A stretch of 64,000 bases of DNA. Origin: Ruminococcaceae bacterium BL-4. Its GTDB lineage: Bacteria > Bacillota > Clostridia > Oscillospirales > Acutalibacteraceae. Made by a program: the position numbers and the translations under genes. Location of the stretch: contig LR778134.1 of the NCBI GenBank assembly GCA_902809935.1, positions 620,001 through 684,000 of the forward strand, written 5' to 3'. Below, one piece after another: positions 9,100 through 17,111 of this stretch. Every line of letters starts with the position of its first letter. Within the stretch, counting starts at the first letter, position 1. A model generated the notes under the pieces. It was not told the origin of the DNA. It made no database searches and saw only the letters and a list, made by a program, of their open reading frames with translations.

Positions 9100-10122
9100 T
9101 TGATTAACGTCAGTCACCTTTCCAAACGATATGGCCTTTTTACGGCCCTCGACGATATCACCTTTTCAGTAGAAGGCAGTGGTGTCGTCGGCTTTTTAGG
9201 TCCAAATGGTGCGGGAAAATCCACCACCATGAACATTTTGACCGGATACCTTTCTGCAACTGACGGAACGGTCCTTATCGGCGGCCACAATATTCTGGAC
9301 GAACCCAACCAGGCAAAATCGCTGATTGGATATCTGCCGGAAATGCCCCCGCTCTATATGGATATGACCGTGCGCGAATATCTCAGCTTTATCTTTGATC
9401 TCAAAAAGATTCGAATGCCAAAAGAAGAACATATTCGACAAATCTGCAAAAAATCGGGTGTTTGGGAGGTCTCCTCCCGGTTGATCGCCAATCTTTCCAA
9501 AGGATATCGTCAGCGGGTAGGACTTGCACAGGCACTGCTCGGTAATCCTCCGCTCTTAATTTTGGATGAACCCACTGTTGGGCTTGATCCAAAACAAATT
9601 ATTGAGATCCGAAATTTTATTAAAGAGCTTGGAAAAGAACATACCGTATTGCTTTCTTCCCATATTCTTCCGGAAATTGAAGCGACCTGTTCTCGGATTC
9701 TCGTCATCAATCACGGACGCCTCGTAGCTGACGGAAATCCGGAATCGCTCTCTGAAAATATGGAAGAACCTCATTTACAGCTGATTCTACAGGCACCGCG
9801 TGACGAAGCGCTTTCCGCTTTACGAAATCTGCCTTCCGTAAAAGTAGCGGTCTGCTCCGAACGTCGGGAAAACGGCACTTGCCTTTTTTCGATCGAAGAA
9901 AAAGACGATGCCCGCAGGGAGATTTTTTCTCTCTGTAAAGAGCAGGATTGGCCTATTTTGGAGCTTCATTCTCATGAACAGAGCCTAGAACAAGTCTTTC
10001 TGCGCCTGACAAGCGGTGAATATGATGATGGACATTTACTGCCCAAAAATGATTCTACGTCTGTATCTTCCGCCGCTGTGGATGCTTCTGCCGATTCTAA
10101 AGAAGGGAGTGATAAAGAATGA
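9100..10122 (+). CDS. ABC transporter ATPase, GldA/NatA-like
   Basis: The frame can be read from a GTG at 9088, but the AAAAGGAG ribosome site ends there; the TTG at 9100 (INVSHLSKRYG) is better placed and fits where such proteins begin. The 340-residue product has Walker A (GPNGAGKST), signature LSKGYRQRV, Walker B (PLLILDEPTVGLDP) and an H-loop (LLSSHILPEIE). A C-terminal extension of about 110 residues follows, as in GldA and drug-export ATPases. It overlaps the permease start by 4 bp (ATGA) and heads a four-gene unit. The substrate is unknown; the accompanying GldG-like and DUF4340 proteins suggest an envelope role. Confidence 0.9.
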   Translation: MINVSHLSKRYGLFTALDDITFSVEGSGVVGFLGPNGAGKSTTMNILTGYLSATDGTVLIGGHNILDEPNQAKSLIGYLPEMPPLYMDMTVREYLSFIFDLKKIRMPKEEHIRQICKKSGVWEVSSRLIANLSKGYRQRVGLAQALLGNPPLLILDEPTVGLDPKQIIEIRNFIKELGKEHTVLLSSHILPEIEATCSRILVINHGRLVADGNPESLSENMEEPHLQLILQAPRDEALSALRNLPSVKVAVCSERRENGTCLFSIEEKDDARREIFSLCKEQDWPILELHSHEQSLEQVFLRLTSGEYDDGHLLPKNDSTSVSSAAVDASADSKEGSDKE

Positions 10123-10823
10123 AAGCCATTTTTAAAAGGGAACTGAATTCTTATTTTCATTCTCCAATTGCCTATGTCTGTATCGGCGTTTTGTTGGCGC
10201 TCTATGGGTTTTTCTATTACAATGTTCTGCTTTTACAGACTTCTACTTATATTTCCAGTGTATACAGCTCCATGTTTCTTTTTAATATGCTTGTCATCCC
10301 GATTATTACGATGCGAAGTTTTAGCGAAGAGCGAAAGAACAAAACCGATCAGGCACTTTTAACAGCACCGGTCGGCACCTATGCAATTGCTTTCGGAAAA
10401 TTTTTGGCAGCATTATTGGTGTTTGCCGTTTCTTTAGTAGGGTCCCTGATTCCCGCCTTCGTAATCGGTATTTTTTCATCACCTAACTGGGCAATTATCT
10501 TTGGTAACATTCTCGGCACTCTTTTTTATGGCGCCGCCATGATCGCTATCAGTATGTTTCTCTCTTCGCTGACTGAAAATCAGATTGTCGCCGCCATCAG
10601 CTCGATGGGGGTTGCAGTCTTTTTGATGGTGATCGATCAAATTGGTTCGATCGTCAGCAACTCAGTCGTTACTCAGATTATTAACTGGATTTCCTTTAAC
10701 ACTCGTTATAAAACATTTACTTCCGGCGTCTTTGACCTTTCTTCACTGGTCTTTTTCCTGTCGGTCGCTGCGGCTTTTCTCTTCCTGACGGCACGTCGTC
10801 TCGAAGGCCGCCGCTGGAACTAA
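10119..10823 (+). CDS. ABC-2 type permease, GldF-like
   Basis: This 234-residue membrane protein has six predicted hydrophobic helices and begins with the ABC-2 coupling segment (MKAIFKRELNSYFHSPIAYV). The sequence MLVIPIITMRSFSEERKNKTDQALLTAPV between helices 2 and 3 is the typical GldF/NosY signature. It is coupled to the ATPase by an ATGA overlap and is followed after 13 bp by the GldG-like gene. It should form the transmembrane channel of the complex as a dimer. This is a short, single-domain ABC-2 permease of normal family length. Confidence 0.88.
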   Translation: MKAIFKRELNSYFHSPIAYVCIGVLLALYGFFYYNVLLLQTSTYISSVYSSMFLFNMLVIPIITMRSFSEERKNKTDQALLTAPVGTYAIAFGKFLAALLVFAVSLVGSLIPAFVIGIFSSPNWAIIFGNILGTLFYGAAMIAISMFLSSLTENQIVAAISSMGVAVFLMVIDQIGSIVSNSVVTQIINWISFNTRYKTFTSGVFDLSSLVFFLSVAAAFLFLTARRLEGRRWN

Positions 10824-10836
10824 GGGGGTGTGCTCG

Positions 10837-12417
10837 ATGAAAAGTACAAAAGATCCTCAGGAAAAAGCTGCTGAAAAGGCAGCTAAGAAAGTAAAAAAAG
10901 AAGTGGCCAAGGCACAAAAGAAAGCTTTTCACAAACCTTTAAAAGAGACTCTGCGTTCTCCGAAATTTCGCCATGGAACCGCCGCCAATATATTTACCGC
11001 AGGACTTCTTGTCGTTTTGGTATTAGTAAATGTTCTTGTTAGCACGCTTGTTCAAAAGTATCCCAGCCTCAATTTGGATATGACAACAGGTGGCCTTAAT
11101 TCTCTAAGCAGCACCACAAAAGATGTTGTAAAAAATGTTTCTCAGGAAACCGATATTTATATTTTAGCTTCGGAAGCTCAGGTAAAAGGGGATCAGATTC
11201 TTTCAAACTATGGCATCAAATACAGCCAAGTTGCAAATCTCTGCGCCAAAATGGCAGAGATAAATCCTAATATCAAAATTTCATATAAAGATCTCGATAC
11301 GGACCCCAGTTTTGCTTCCGGATATTCCAGCGAAAAGCTTTCCGCTGGAGATATCATCATTAAAACTTCGAGCCGATATCGCCATATCGCCTATACCGAC
11401 TTATTTAATATCAGCTCTAATTATACCGGCTCTACTGCCATTTATTCTCTGGTTGATTCCACACTGGCAAGTGCAATCAACAATGTAAATGCAAACACTC
11501 TGCCCATTGTTGCTATTGATACAGGGCATCAGGAACAATTGGACACTACCGCAATGGGAAAAATTCTCGCCGGCAGCAACTTTGAAACAAAATCTTTTAA
11601 CCTTTTAACAGATGCAATTCCAGACAATACTCAATTAATTATTCTCGCGACTCCTTCAAATGATCTAACATCGGATGAAGTCGAAAAGCTGGAGTCTTAT
11701 TTGAAAGATTCTTCCCGTGCTGTCGACCGTGGTCTCGCGGTAACATTCTATCCCAATCAATCCGCCATGCCGAACCTGACCTCTCTCTTAAAAGAATGGG
11801 GCATTGAACCGCAGCGCAATTACGTTGCTGAAAGCAATTCACAAAAGTATTTGAGCCAAGACCCGACCTATCTTTTGGCACAGGCACAAAACAGTATAAC
11901 GCTTAACAGCAACCATTCCTATAATCTCTTGATTGCTCCTGCGAGCGTTCCTTTTAATTTGCTTTTCTCCGAACAAAACGGAATTAAAACTTATTCGCTA
12001 ATGAAAACTTCATCCTCCTGTTACGCGTTGAGCATGGATAAACAGGCAACCGGTGAGGAAAAAAATAACCAACAGGCATTTGATATTGCCGTTCTCGCGC
12101 AGAGCACCGTTTCTTCTAACGGAAATGACTATCACGCAAACGTAGTAGCTTTGGGTAGCTCGCCTTTCTTTGTAGACGGAATTGTCAACTCCAGTACCTT
12201 TAATAATTCAACCTGGACCGCTGATCTTGCGCGCTACATGACCGGCAGCAATGACAGCGGCACTATCCCCACAAAATCTGTACAAACGAACACCATGGAT
12301 ATTTCAATTCCTACCGGTGTGATTCATTTGTTGGGAATTGGTGTCTTTACCTTCCTGATTCCAATGTGCTTTGCCATTGCCGGAATTGTGGTTTACCGCA
12401 AGAGGAGGCGTCTATAA
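10837..12417 (+). CDS. GldG-like ABC auxiliary protein
   Basis: An in-frame GTG at 10828 is less likely than the ATG at 10837, which has AGGGGGTG at the right distance. The 526-residue product starts with a very Lys/Ala-rich cytoplasmic segment (about 40 residues), then a membrane helix (IFTAGLLVVLVLVNVLVSTL), a large extracellular domain and a closing membrane helix near the end (HLLGIGVFTFLIPMCFAIAGIVVY) with a basic tail. The external domain matches the ABC_transp_aux/GldG pattern (LNSLSSTTKDVVKNVSQETDIYILAS, LPIVAIDTGHQEQ). In Bacteroidetes GldG belongs to the gliding/secretion ABC complex; in firmicutes the role is not established. Located between the permease and the DUF4340 gene. Confidence 0.85.
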   Translation: MKSTKDPQEKAAEKAAKKVKKEVAKAQKKAFHKPLKETLRSPKFRHGTAANIFTAGLLVVLVLVNVLVSTLVQKYPSLNLDMTTGGLNSLSSTTKDVVKNVSQETDIYILASEAQVKGDQILSNYGIKYSQVANLCAKMAEINPNIKISYKDLDTDPSFASGYSSEKLSAGDIIIKTSSRYRHIAYTDLFNISSNYTGSTAIYSLVDSTLASAINNVNANTLPIVAIDTGHQEQLDTTAMGKILAGSNFETKSFNLLTDAIPDNTQLIILATPSNDLTSDEVEKLESYLKDSSRAVDRGLAVTFYPNQSAMPNLTSLLKEWGIEPQRNYVAESNSQKYLSQDPTYLLAQAQNSITLNSNHSYNLLIAPASVPFNLLFSEQNGIKTYSLMKTSSSCYALSMDKQATGEEKNNQQAFDIAVLAQSTVSSNGNDYHANVVALGSSPFFVDGIVNSSTFNNSTWTADLARYMTGSNDSGTIPTKSVQTNTMDISIPTGVIHLLGIGVFTFLIPMCFAIAGIVVYRKRRRL

Positions 12418-13839
12418 GTGAAATCCTCCCCCAAAAACAAATTCGTGATTCTTGGAATTTGGGCGGTGGCTTTGGTTGCTGTAATTGTCGCTCTGAATTT
12501 TTCAGGAAACCATCCAAATAGTCCTGCTTCTTCCTCTGTTTCTACATCTGAGATTTCGCTTTTGAATCAAGGCCTTTCTAACCTAAAACAGATAGAAGTT
12601 CAAAATTCCAACGGCAGCTATACGTTAGTCCGTGACGAATCAGCAACCGAAGCAGCACAGTCCTCGTCTTCCGGCGGCAGCACCGATCCTGTCTTTACAA
12701 TCAAAGAGCTCGCCGGTTATGATCTTGATTCTACCGCTGTAAAAGCAGCAGCACAAAATGGTTGTGCACTCTCTGCCTCTAAAGCGATCGATATATCTTC
12801 CGGCTCTTCGGGCACTTCCGGATTTGGTCTGGAAAATCCGCAGGCAACCATGAAAATGACTTATGAGGATGGATCAAGTGCCACCCTTTTAATTGGTGGT
12901 CAGCCACCGCTTTCAGAATCCAGCCGATATGTACAGCTTGAAGGCAGCGATACTATTTATGTTGCCGGAATTGAAGATGCCATTCTCGGGGATAAATCGA
13001 TTTTCCTCTCAAAGCAGCTTACAAATCTTACTTCTTCATCAAGTTCCGTCTCCGTTCAAAAGTTGAATCTTAAAAATAAAAACAGCACGATTGAAATTTT
13101 GCCTACTTCCTCTGGAGACGGCTATACAGTAAACGGACAGCCGGGCGACCACGACAAGATCGCCGCACTTGGGAATCAACTAGGAGACACTTCCGCTGTC
13201 AGCGTTACCTTAATGAATCCTACAACAGATCAGCTAAAAAGCTATGGCCTCGATTCCCCTACTTCCGTCATTTCCTTTACGATTAACGGCGAAAGTCACA
13301 CCTTCAAAATTGGGAATCTCGCCGACAGCCGCTATGCTTTGATGATGGACGACCGGCCGGTTATCTACCAGTTTTCTGCTAGTGGAGCTTCTTGGATTAA
13401 TGCTTCTGCTTTGACTTATCGGCAGCTAAATCCCATTTCTCAAAAGAAAGAAGACATTGCTTCTTTAAAAGCGGAGGGAAACGGCTCCGTCTATAACTTC
13501 TCCGCAGACCGTGAAATTGATGAAAATAGCTCCACAGAAGATAATACCACTTATAAGTATACTTATTCTTTAAATGGAACCACACTTTCGAGCAGTGACA
13601 ATTACCTTTCTTTCTGGAGCAGTTTTCAGAATCTAAAAATTACCGACGAAGCATCCCCTGTTTCCGGAACGCTGGAATGGACTTTCACACTAACCGGATA
13701 TGACGGCAGCAAAACCATTTATACCTTTTATAAAATCTCCGACTCACAGGAAACAGTGGCCATAAACGGTACTGTTTTTGGCAACTTAGACCGTTCTGAT
13801 TTTACCCCTGTAATCGAAGCACTTACCTCCTGCAAATAA
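12418..13839 (+). CDS. DUF4340 envelope protein
   Basis: The GTG start directly follows the previous stop, with AGAGGAGG upstream. The 473-residue product has one N-terminal membrane helix (VILGIWAVALVAVIVALNF), a Ser-rich linker, and a long extracellular part with repeated beta-rich DUF4340 units. Examples are FGLENPQATMKMTYEDGSSATLLIGG, followed about 140 residues later by YGLDSPTSVISFTINGESHTFKIG: an internal duplication with the pattern GL-x-P-x-x-x-(I/M)-x-x-(T/Y). DUF4340 genes commonly follow GldG-like genes, and the two products probably form the extracellular part of the same ABC complex. Function is unknown. Confidence 0.85.
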   Translation: MKSSPKNKFVILGIWAVALVAVIVALNFSGNHPNSPASSSVSTSEISLLNQGLSNLKQIEVQNSNGSYTLVRDESATEAAQSSSSGGSTDPVFTIKELAGYDLDSTAVKAAAQNGCALSASKAIDISSGSSGTSGFGLENPQATMKMTYEDGSSATLLIGGQPPLSESSRYVQLEGSDTIYVAGIEDAILGDKSIFLSKQLTNLTSSSSSVSVQKLNLKNKNSTIEILPTSSGDGYTVNGQPGDHDKIAALGNQLGDTSAVSVTLMNPTTDQLKSYGLDSPTSVISFTINGESHTFKIGNLADSRYALMMDDRPVIYQFSASGASWINASALTYRQLNPISQKKEDIASLKAEGNGSVYNFSADREIDENSSTEDNTTYKYTYSLNGTTLSSSDNYLSFWSSFQNLKITDEASPVSGTLEWTFTLTGYDGSKTIYTFYKISDSQETVAINGTVFGNLDRSDFTPVIEALTSCK

Positions 13840-13888
13840 AAAAGGCACTCTCCTATTGATTGCAACTAGGAGAGCGCCTTTTTTTATT
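13840..13888. terminator. Bidirectional intrinsic terminator
   Basis: A 16-17 bp stem with one mismatch (arms AAAGGCACTCTCCTA and TAGGAGAGCGCCTTT) has A- and T-runs on its two sides. It ends both the GldA-DUF4340 unit and the converging CLC gene. Confidence 0.88.
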
Positions 13889-15167
13889 CTGCTTTTTTAT
13901 TGATAAACTTTGCATGGAATTTTCCATACAAAATAGTCTGTTCGGAATAAAGACCTGTATAACCAGACAGCATGTACGAAATTGCACATGCAAGGAAGAA
14001 ATACGGGGCAGTATCATATCCAAAAAGGGAACAGCTTAAAAACAAAGCTGTAATTGGGCAGTTGACAACGCCGCAGAATAGGCAAACTAGACCGACTGCT
14101 GCGCCAATCCCTGGGTCAATCCCCAAAAGACCACCCATCCAGCATCCGAAGGTTGCACCAATATAAAAGCTTGGCACAATTTCGCCGCCCTTAAATCCTG
14201 CCCCTAAGGTGAGTCCAGTCAGAAAGATTTTTAATAGAAATGCTTCCGGTCTGACCTCGCCGCTGATTGCACGTTCAATAATATCGCCGCCGGCTCCTTC
14301 ATAATCGTGTACGCCCGTCAAAAGCATCACCAAAACGACAAGGACTCCGCCAACTGCTACTCGAATATACGGATTCGGAAAAAAGCGCTGATAAAGCTTT
14401 CCAAAGAGGCGAAGCGATCTGCAAAATAGAATAGCGACCAAAGCACAGAGCCCCGCAAGGACAGCAATCTGCAACGCCGGAAACAGACTGATTCCTTCCT
14501 CTGATGCGTTCAGTACAAAATGAGTTGGAATCGCACCAAAGCTCTCTGCAATTCCAGACGCCAGTAAGCAGGAAATACAAACTGGGACCAATGCTGAATA
14601 ATACATCACACCAACACTGGTTATCTCCAGCGCAAAAACAGCCGCAACTACCGGCATTCCAAACAGTGCTGAAAAAACAGAGCCCATTCCGCACATGGTT
14701 ACCACATGCAGCGCATTTTCGTCCAACTTCATTAAACGTCCCAAGCGATAGCCTAAGCTACCGCCGATTTGCAATGCAGCACCTTCTCTGCCGGCAGAAC
14801 CGCCAAATAAATGAGTGATACCGGTCGAAATAAAAATCAGCGGTGCCATTTTAGCAGGCAATGGTTCTTTCTCCCGAATAGACAACAGTATTAAATTCGT
14901 CCCACGGCTTTTCTCTACGCCGCAGGAACGATATAACCAAACAATTAAAAGGCCGCCCAGAGGCAAAAAATACAGCAGCCATTCATGCGTACTTCTTGTA
15001 TCTGTGCACCATTCGAGTGCGTAATAAAAAAGCGTTCCGACAAAACCGCCAATAAAAACTCCAATGATCACACTTAAAAATACCCAGCGAAAAAAGATCC
15101 CCATATATTCTTTTACATGATGAGTCTTTTCCTTCAAATATTCTTTATGCTCCTCTCTAATCCGCAA
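13884..15167 (-). CDS. CLC family anion transporter, CLC-F-like
   Basis: The 427-residue product has ten or more hydrophobic segments and CLC motifs. The gating glutamate lies in GGSAGREGAALQIGGS and the second pore loop reads GAGFKGGEIVPSFYIGA. The first selectivity motif is not the chloride-type GSGIP but RGTNLILLSI, followed by PAKMAPLIFISTGITHLFGG. As I recall the family, this combination is typical of the fluoride/proton antiporter branch (CLC-F) rather than chloride transporters. A TTG start with AAAGGGG upstream is used; no better in-frame start is seen. No fluoride riboswitch is visible upstream. Single gene with its own terminator. Confidence 0.85.
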   Translation of the reverse strand: MRIREEHKEYLKEKTHHVKEYMGIFFRWVFLSVIIGVFIGGFVGTLFYYALEWCTDTRSTHEWLLYFLPLGGLLIVWLYRSCGVEKSRGTNLILLSIREKEPLPAKMAPLIFISTGITHLFGGSAGREGAALQIGGSLGYRLGRLMKLDENALHVVTMCGMGSVFSALFGMPVVAAVFALEITSVGVMYYSALVPVCISCLLASGIAESFGAIPTHFVLNASEEGISLFPALQIAVLAGLCALVAILFCRSLRLFGKLYQRFFPNPYIRVAVGGVLVVLVMLLTGVHDYEGAGGDIIERAISGEVRPEAFLLKIFLTGLTLGAGFKGGEIVPSFYIGATFGCWMGGLLGIDPGIGAAVGLVCLFCGVVNCPITALFLSCSLFGYDTAPYFFLACAISYMLSGYTGLYSEQTILYGKFHAKFINKKAE

Positions 15168-15276
15168 AAGCTTGCATCCCCTTTAATAAGTTTTCTAAAT
15201 TCATTATAAAGTAGCCTTCCTTAAAAAACAAGTATTCCACATACATCCTTTTAATTGGACAATTTTTTAATAAAAA

Positions 15277-15316
15277 AGGCGGAATCTTTTATTTTGAAAA
15301 GATTCCGCCTTTAAAT
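15277..15316. terminator. Intrinsic terminator after the GerQ-like gene
   Basis: Perfect 16-bp arms (AAAGGCGGAATCTTTT and AAAAGATTCCGCCTTT) lie about 13 bp downstream of the GerQ-like stop, with A-rich sequence forming the U-run on the minus strand. Confidence 0.88.
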
Positions 15317-15328
15317 ATAATCAATAAT

Positions 15329-15766
15329 TTAAATTAACCGGCGCTGCTGATTATCCCGCAGATGATTAAAATTGTGCTGAGGCCGTTTCCCTGGCTGATA
15401 AAAATAAACAAACTTAATCGAAAAAATATCGCAGGTGATAAAGAAATCAGACTGATCATCAAAAATGGTGATAAAAGTACGCCCTACATGAACAAGCACT
15501 CCCTGCTTACGCATAATTAGATCGGTTCCGATCAAGAACTCGGCAACGATATATTCCCCGATATTTTCAGAAAGCGTCTTTTGCACAGTACCGCGCATTT
15601 CTTCCGAATCAAACTTTTCCTGTGGTGGCAAATAAAATCGGTTATTCTGGAGTAGTTCCTTTACGCTTTCACTAGACCCTTGATGCCAATCATATTGTTC
15701 TACTTGCTTCTGACGGCTGCTACCGGCGACTTGGCTAGACTGGTTATTTATGATCGTATTAGCCAT
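15329..15766 (-). CDS. GerQ-like spore coat protein
   Basis: The 145-residue product has a Gln/Ser-rich, low-complexity N-terminal half and a compact C-terminal domain. That domain has the pattern LSENIGEYIVAEFLIGTD, RKQGVLVHVGRTFITIFD, then CDIFSIKFVYFYQPG. It resembles the C-terminal domain of GerQ-type coat proteins, which anchor the cortex hydrolase CwlJ in the coat. The strongest support is context: the gene lies 14 bp behind a CwlJ-like gene on the same strand, and cwlJ and gerQ are adjacent in several Bacillus genomes. AAAGGAGG precedes the ATG. The Gln- and Lys-containing N-terminus could be a transglutaminase substrate as in Bacillus GerQ; that is inference. Confidence 0.65.
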   Translation of the reverse strand: MANTIINNQSSQVAGSSRQKQVEQYDWHQGSSESVKELLQNNRFYLPPQEKFDSEEMRGTVQKTLSENIGEYIVAEFLIGTDLIMRKQGVLVHVGRTFITIFDDQSDFFITCDIFSIKFVYFYQPGKRPQHNFNHLRDNQQRRLI

Positions 15767-15780
15767 AGAGAGTGCCTCCT

Positions 15781-16215
15781 TTAGGTTGTTGCATAAACAG
15801 GTGTCGGATTATAAAAGCAATGATCCCCGATACGGATTGCGAATCTTCCAACATTTGAGGGGAAATTGGCTTTACAGACCGGGCTATATGGATTAAAATA
15901 CCACAGCGCAAATCCAAGACTATTCAATCGGTTCCCCGCGATTGCCCAATCTGCAATATTATAATGGACACCAGTTGGACGCATATTGTAAATATTCTGC
16001 AGATTCTGCGCTCCATAAAGGGTTTCGCGTACACAGACAAATTGTCCTTTTTGATAAACGACCGCCCGAATCGTATGTAAGTTTGCATATTCCCCATAGG
16101 TGATTTGTACCCGATTCATCACGATACAAGCAACCGCTTTCATTCCGGTTTCTCCTTCACCACCGGCTTCGCACTCAATGATTCGTGCCAAAATTTCCCG
16201 ATCGGAAAATGCCAT
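15781..16215 (-). CDS. cwlJ: Spore cortex-lytic hydrolase, CwlJ type
   Basis: The 144-residue protein is a bare Hydrolase_2 (SleB/CwlJ) domain. It has the characteristic ARIIECEAGGEGETGMKAVACIVMNRV opening with the catalytic Glu and the GVHYNIADWAIAGN and WYFNPYSP stretches. It has neither signal peptide nor peptidoglycan-binding repeats, which distinguishes CwlJ from SleB and matches the ~142-residue length of CwlJ. CwlJ is made in the mother cell, sits in the coat and degrades cortex during germination; this follows from the family. A GAAAGGGGG ribosome site precedes the ATG. The following gene is GerQ-like, the known CwlJ partner. It marks the organism as a likely spore former. Confidence 0.85.
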   Translation of the reverse strand: MAFSDREILARIIECEAGGEGETGMKAVACIVMNRVQITYGEYANLHTIRAVVYQKGQFVCVRETLYGAQNLQNIYNMRPTGVHYNIADWAIAGNRLNSLGFALWYFNPYSPVCKANFPSNVGRFAIRIGDHCFYNPTPVYATT

Positions 16216-16336
16216 CCGCTTTTCCCCCTTTCAAAAAGTTCCTTTTTATTCTTATGCGAATTCTTTCCTTCTCTATGCGTGTCCCAACAACATCAACCAA
16301 TAAAAAAGTCTCTTCATACAGCCATTTTTGTCACAC

Positions 16337-16374
16337 AAAAAAGCGGTACAGCTTTCACTGCACCGCTTTTTATT
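16337..16374 (-). terminator. Intrinsic terminator after nrdG
   Basis: Stem AAAAGCGGTACA / TGCACCGCTTTT (one mismatch) with an 8-nt loop lies 26 bp after the nrdG stop, with A/T runs on both flanks, so it can work for the minus strand. Confidence 0.8.
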
Positions 16375-16399
16375 AGAAAAAGTTTTTTGCAACCGTTTT

Positions 16400-16918
16400 C
16401 TAGTCCTCTAAATTGTCAAGTACTACACAGCCCGCTTTTCTAGTCGCATTTAAATCAATCACTCGCTGATTGCTGCTGCCGCGAAACTGCAGGGAAAGAT
16501 CCATCTGTTCCTTAATAAAGGGCCCATCAATCAGATAATCTGAAAGAGCAAGAAGCTGATCTGTCCAGTAATCTTTTTGGGCTAACAGCTCTTCATAAGT
16601 CCAGCCGGAAAAGACGGTCAAATCAAGGTTCGTTTCCTCTTTGATTTTTTTTGCCAAATAAGAAAGTGCCTGTGCCTGAGAAAACGGCTCTCCGCCGGAA
16701 AAAGTTACGCCCCGGAGCAACGGATTTTCCTTCATCTCTTTGAGAAATCTTTCAGGACACTCCAGAATACCGCCTTCAAACGAATGAGTCTGTGGATTAT
16801 GGCAGCCGGGACAGTGGTGAGGACAGCCCTGCACAAAAATCACATAGCGAAATCCTCGCCCATCTACAATAGATTCCGGTTCTACACCGGCTAATCGAAT
16901 CAGATTATTTGAGTCCAT
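16400..16918 (-). CDS. nrdG: Anaerobic RNR activating enzyme
   Basis: The 172-residue radical SAM protein installs the glycyl radical on class III ribonucleotide reductase. The [4Fe-4S] cysteines are C32, C36 and C39 in QGCPHHCPGC (CX3CX2C, as in all glycyl-radical activases). They are followed by GVTFSGGEPF, the GGE SAM-binding motif. NrdG homologues have normally 150-175 residues. The ATG overlaps the end of the 53-residue glycyl-radical ORF by 14 bp, so nrdD, the small ORF and nrdG form a tightly coupled operon ended by the hairpin at 16337. Confidence 0.95.
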   Translation of the reverse strand: MDSNNLIRLAGVEPESIVDGRGFRYVIFVQGCPHHCPGCHNPQTHSFEGGILECPERFLKEMKENPLLRGVTFSGGEPFSQAQALSYLAKKIKEETNLDLTVFSGWTYEELLAQKDYWTDQLLALSDYLIDGPFIKEQMDLSLQFRGSSNQRVIDLNATRKAGCVVLDNLED

Positions 16919-17066
16919 GCTTTACCCGATCACGCTCTTCTGCAAGTTTTGCATCGTTCCAACGGTCAAGTGTTCCCACAAGATATCCCGTAATCCTGCG
17001 AATCCGCTCAAATCCAACGCCTGCTCCTACTTCTTTGACTGCTTCTGTTTGTGTTGTTCCAGTCAT
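16905..17066 (-). CDS. Detached C-terminal glycyl-radical segment of class III RNR (53 aa)
   Basis: This short ORF lies between nrdD and nrdG on the same strand, with its own excellent ribosome site (AAAGGAGG, 8 bp before the ATG). It reads an N-terminal tail of about 18 residues, then FERIRRITGYLVGTLDRW and ERDRVKH near its end. This is the sequence expected at the very C-terminus of NrdD, where the Gly of the R-I-T-G-Y-L motif carries the catalytic radical. The large NrdD upstream ends without such a motif. The gene is 45 bp from the nrdD stop and overlaps nrdG by 14 bp. A single sequencing frameshift would not create the separate start site and the distinct NrdD terminus, so a genuine split gene is more likely. 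Confidence 0.88.
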   Translation of the reverse strand: MTGTTQTEAVKEVGAGVGFERIRRITGYLVGTLDRWNDAKLAEERDRVKHGLK

Positions 17067-17111
17067 AACAATTCCTCCTTTAAAAATATAAAAATTTAAT
17101 TATTTGATCTA

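Noticed and set aside
15168-15276. Fluoride riboswitch upstream of the CLC gene
   Set aside because: No GGNGAUGG or UGAUGGCNCCU-type segments on the minus strand in this stretch.
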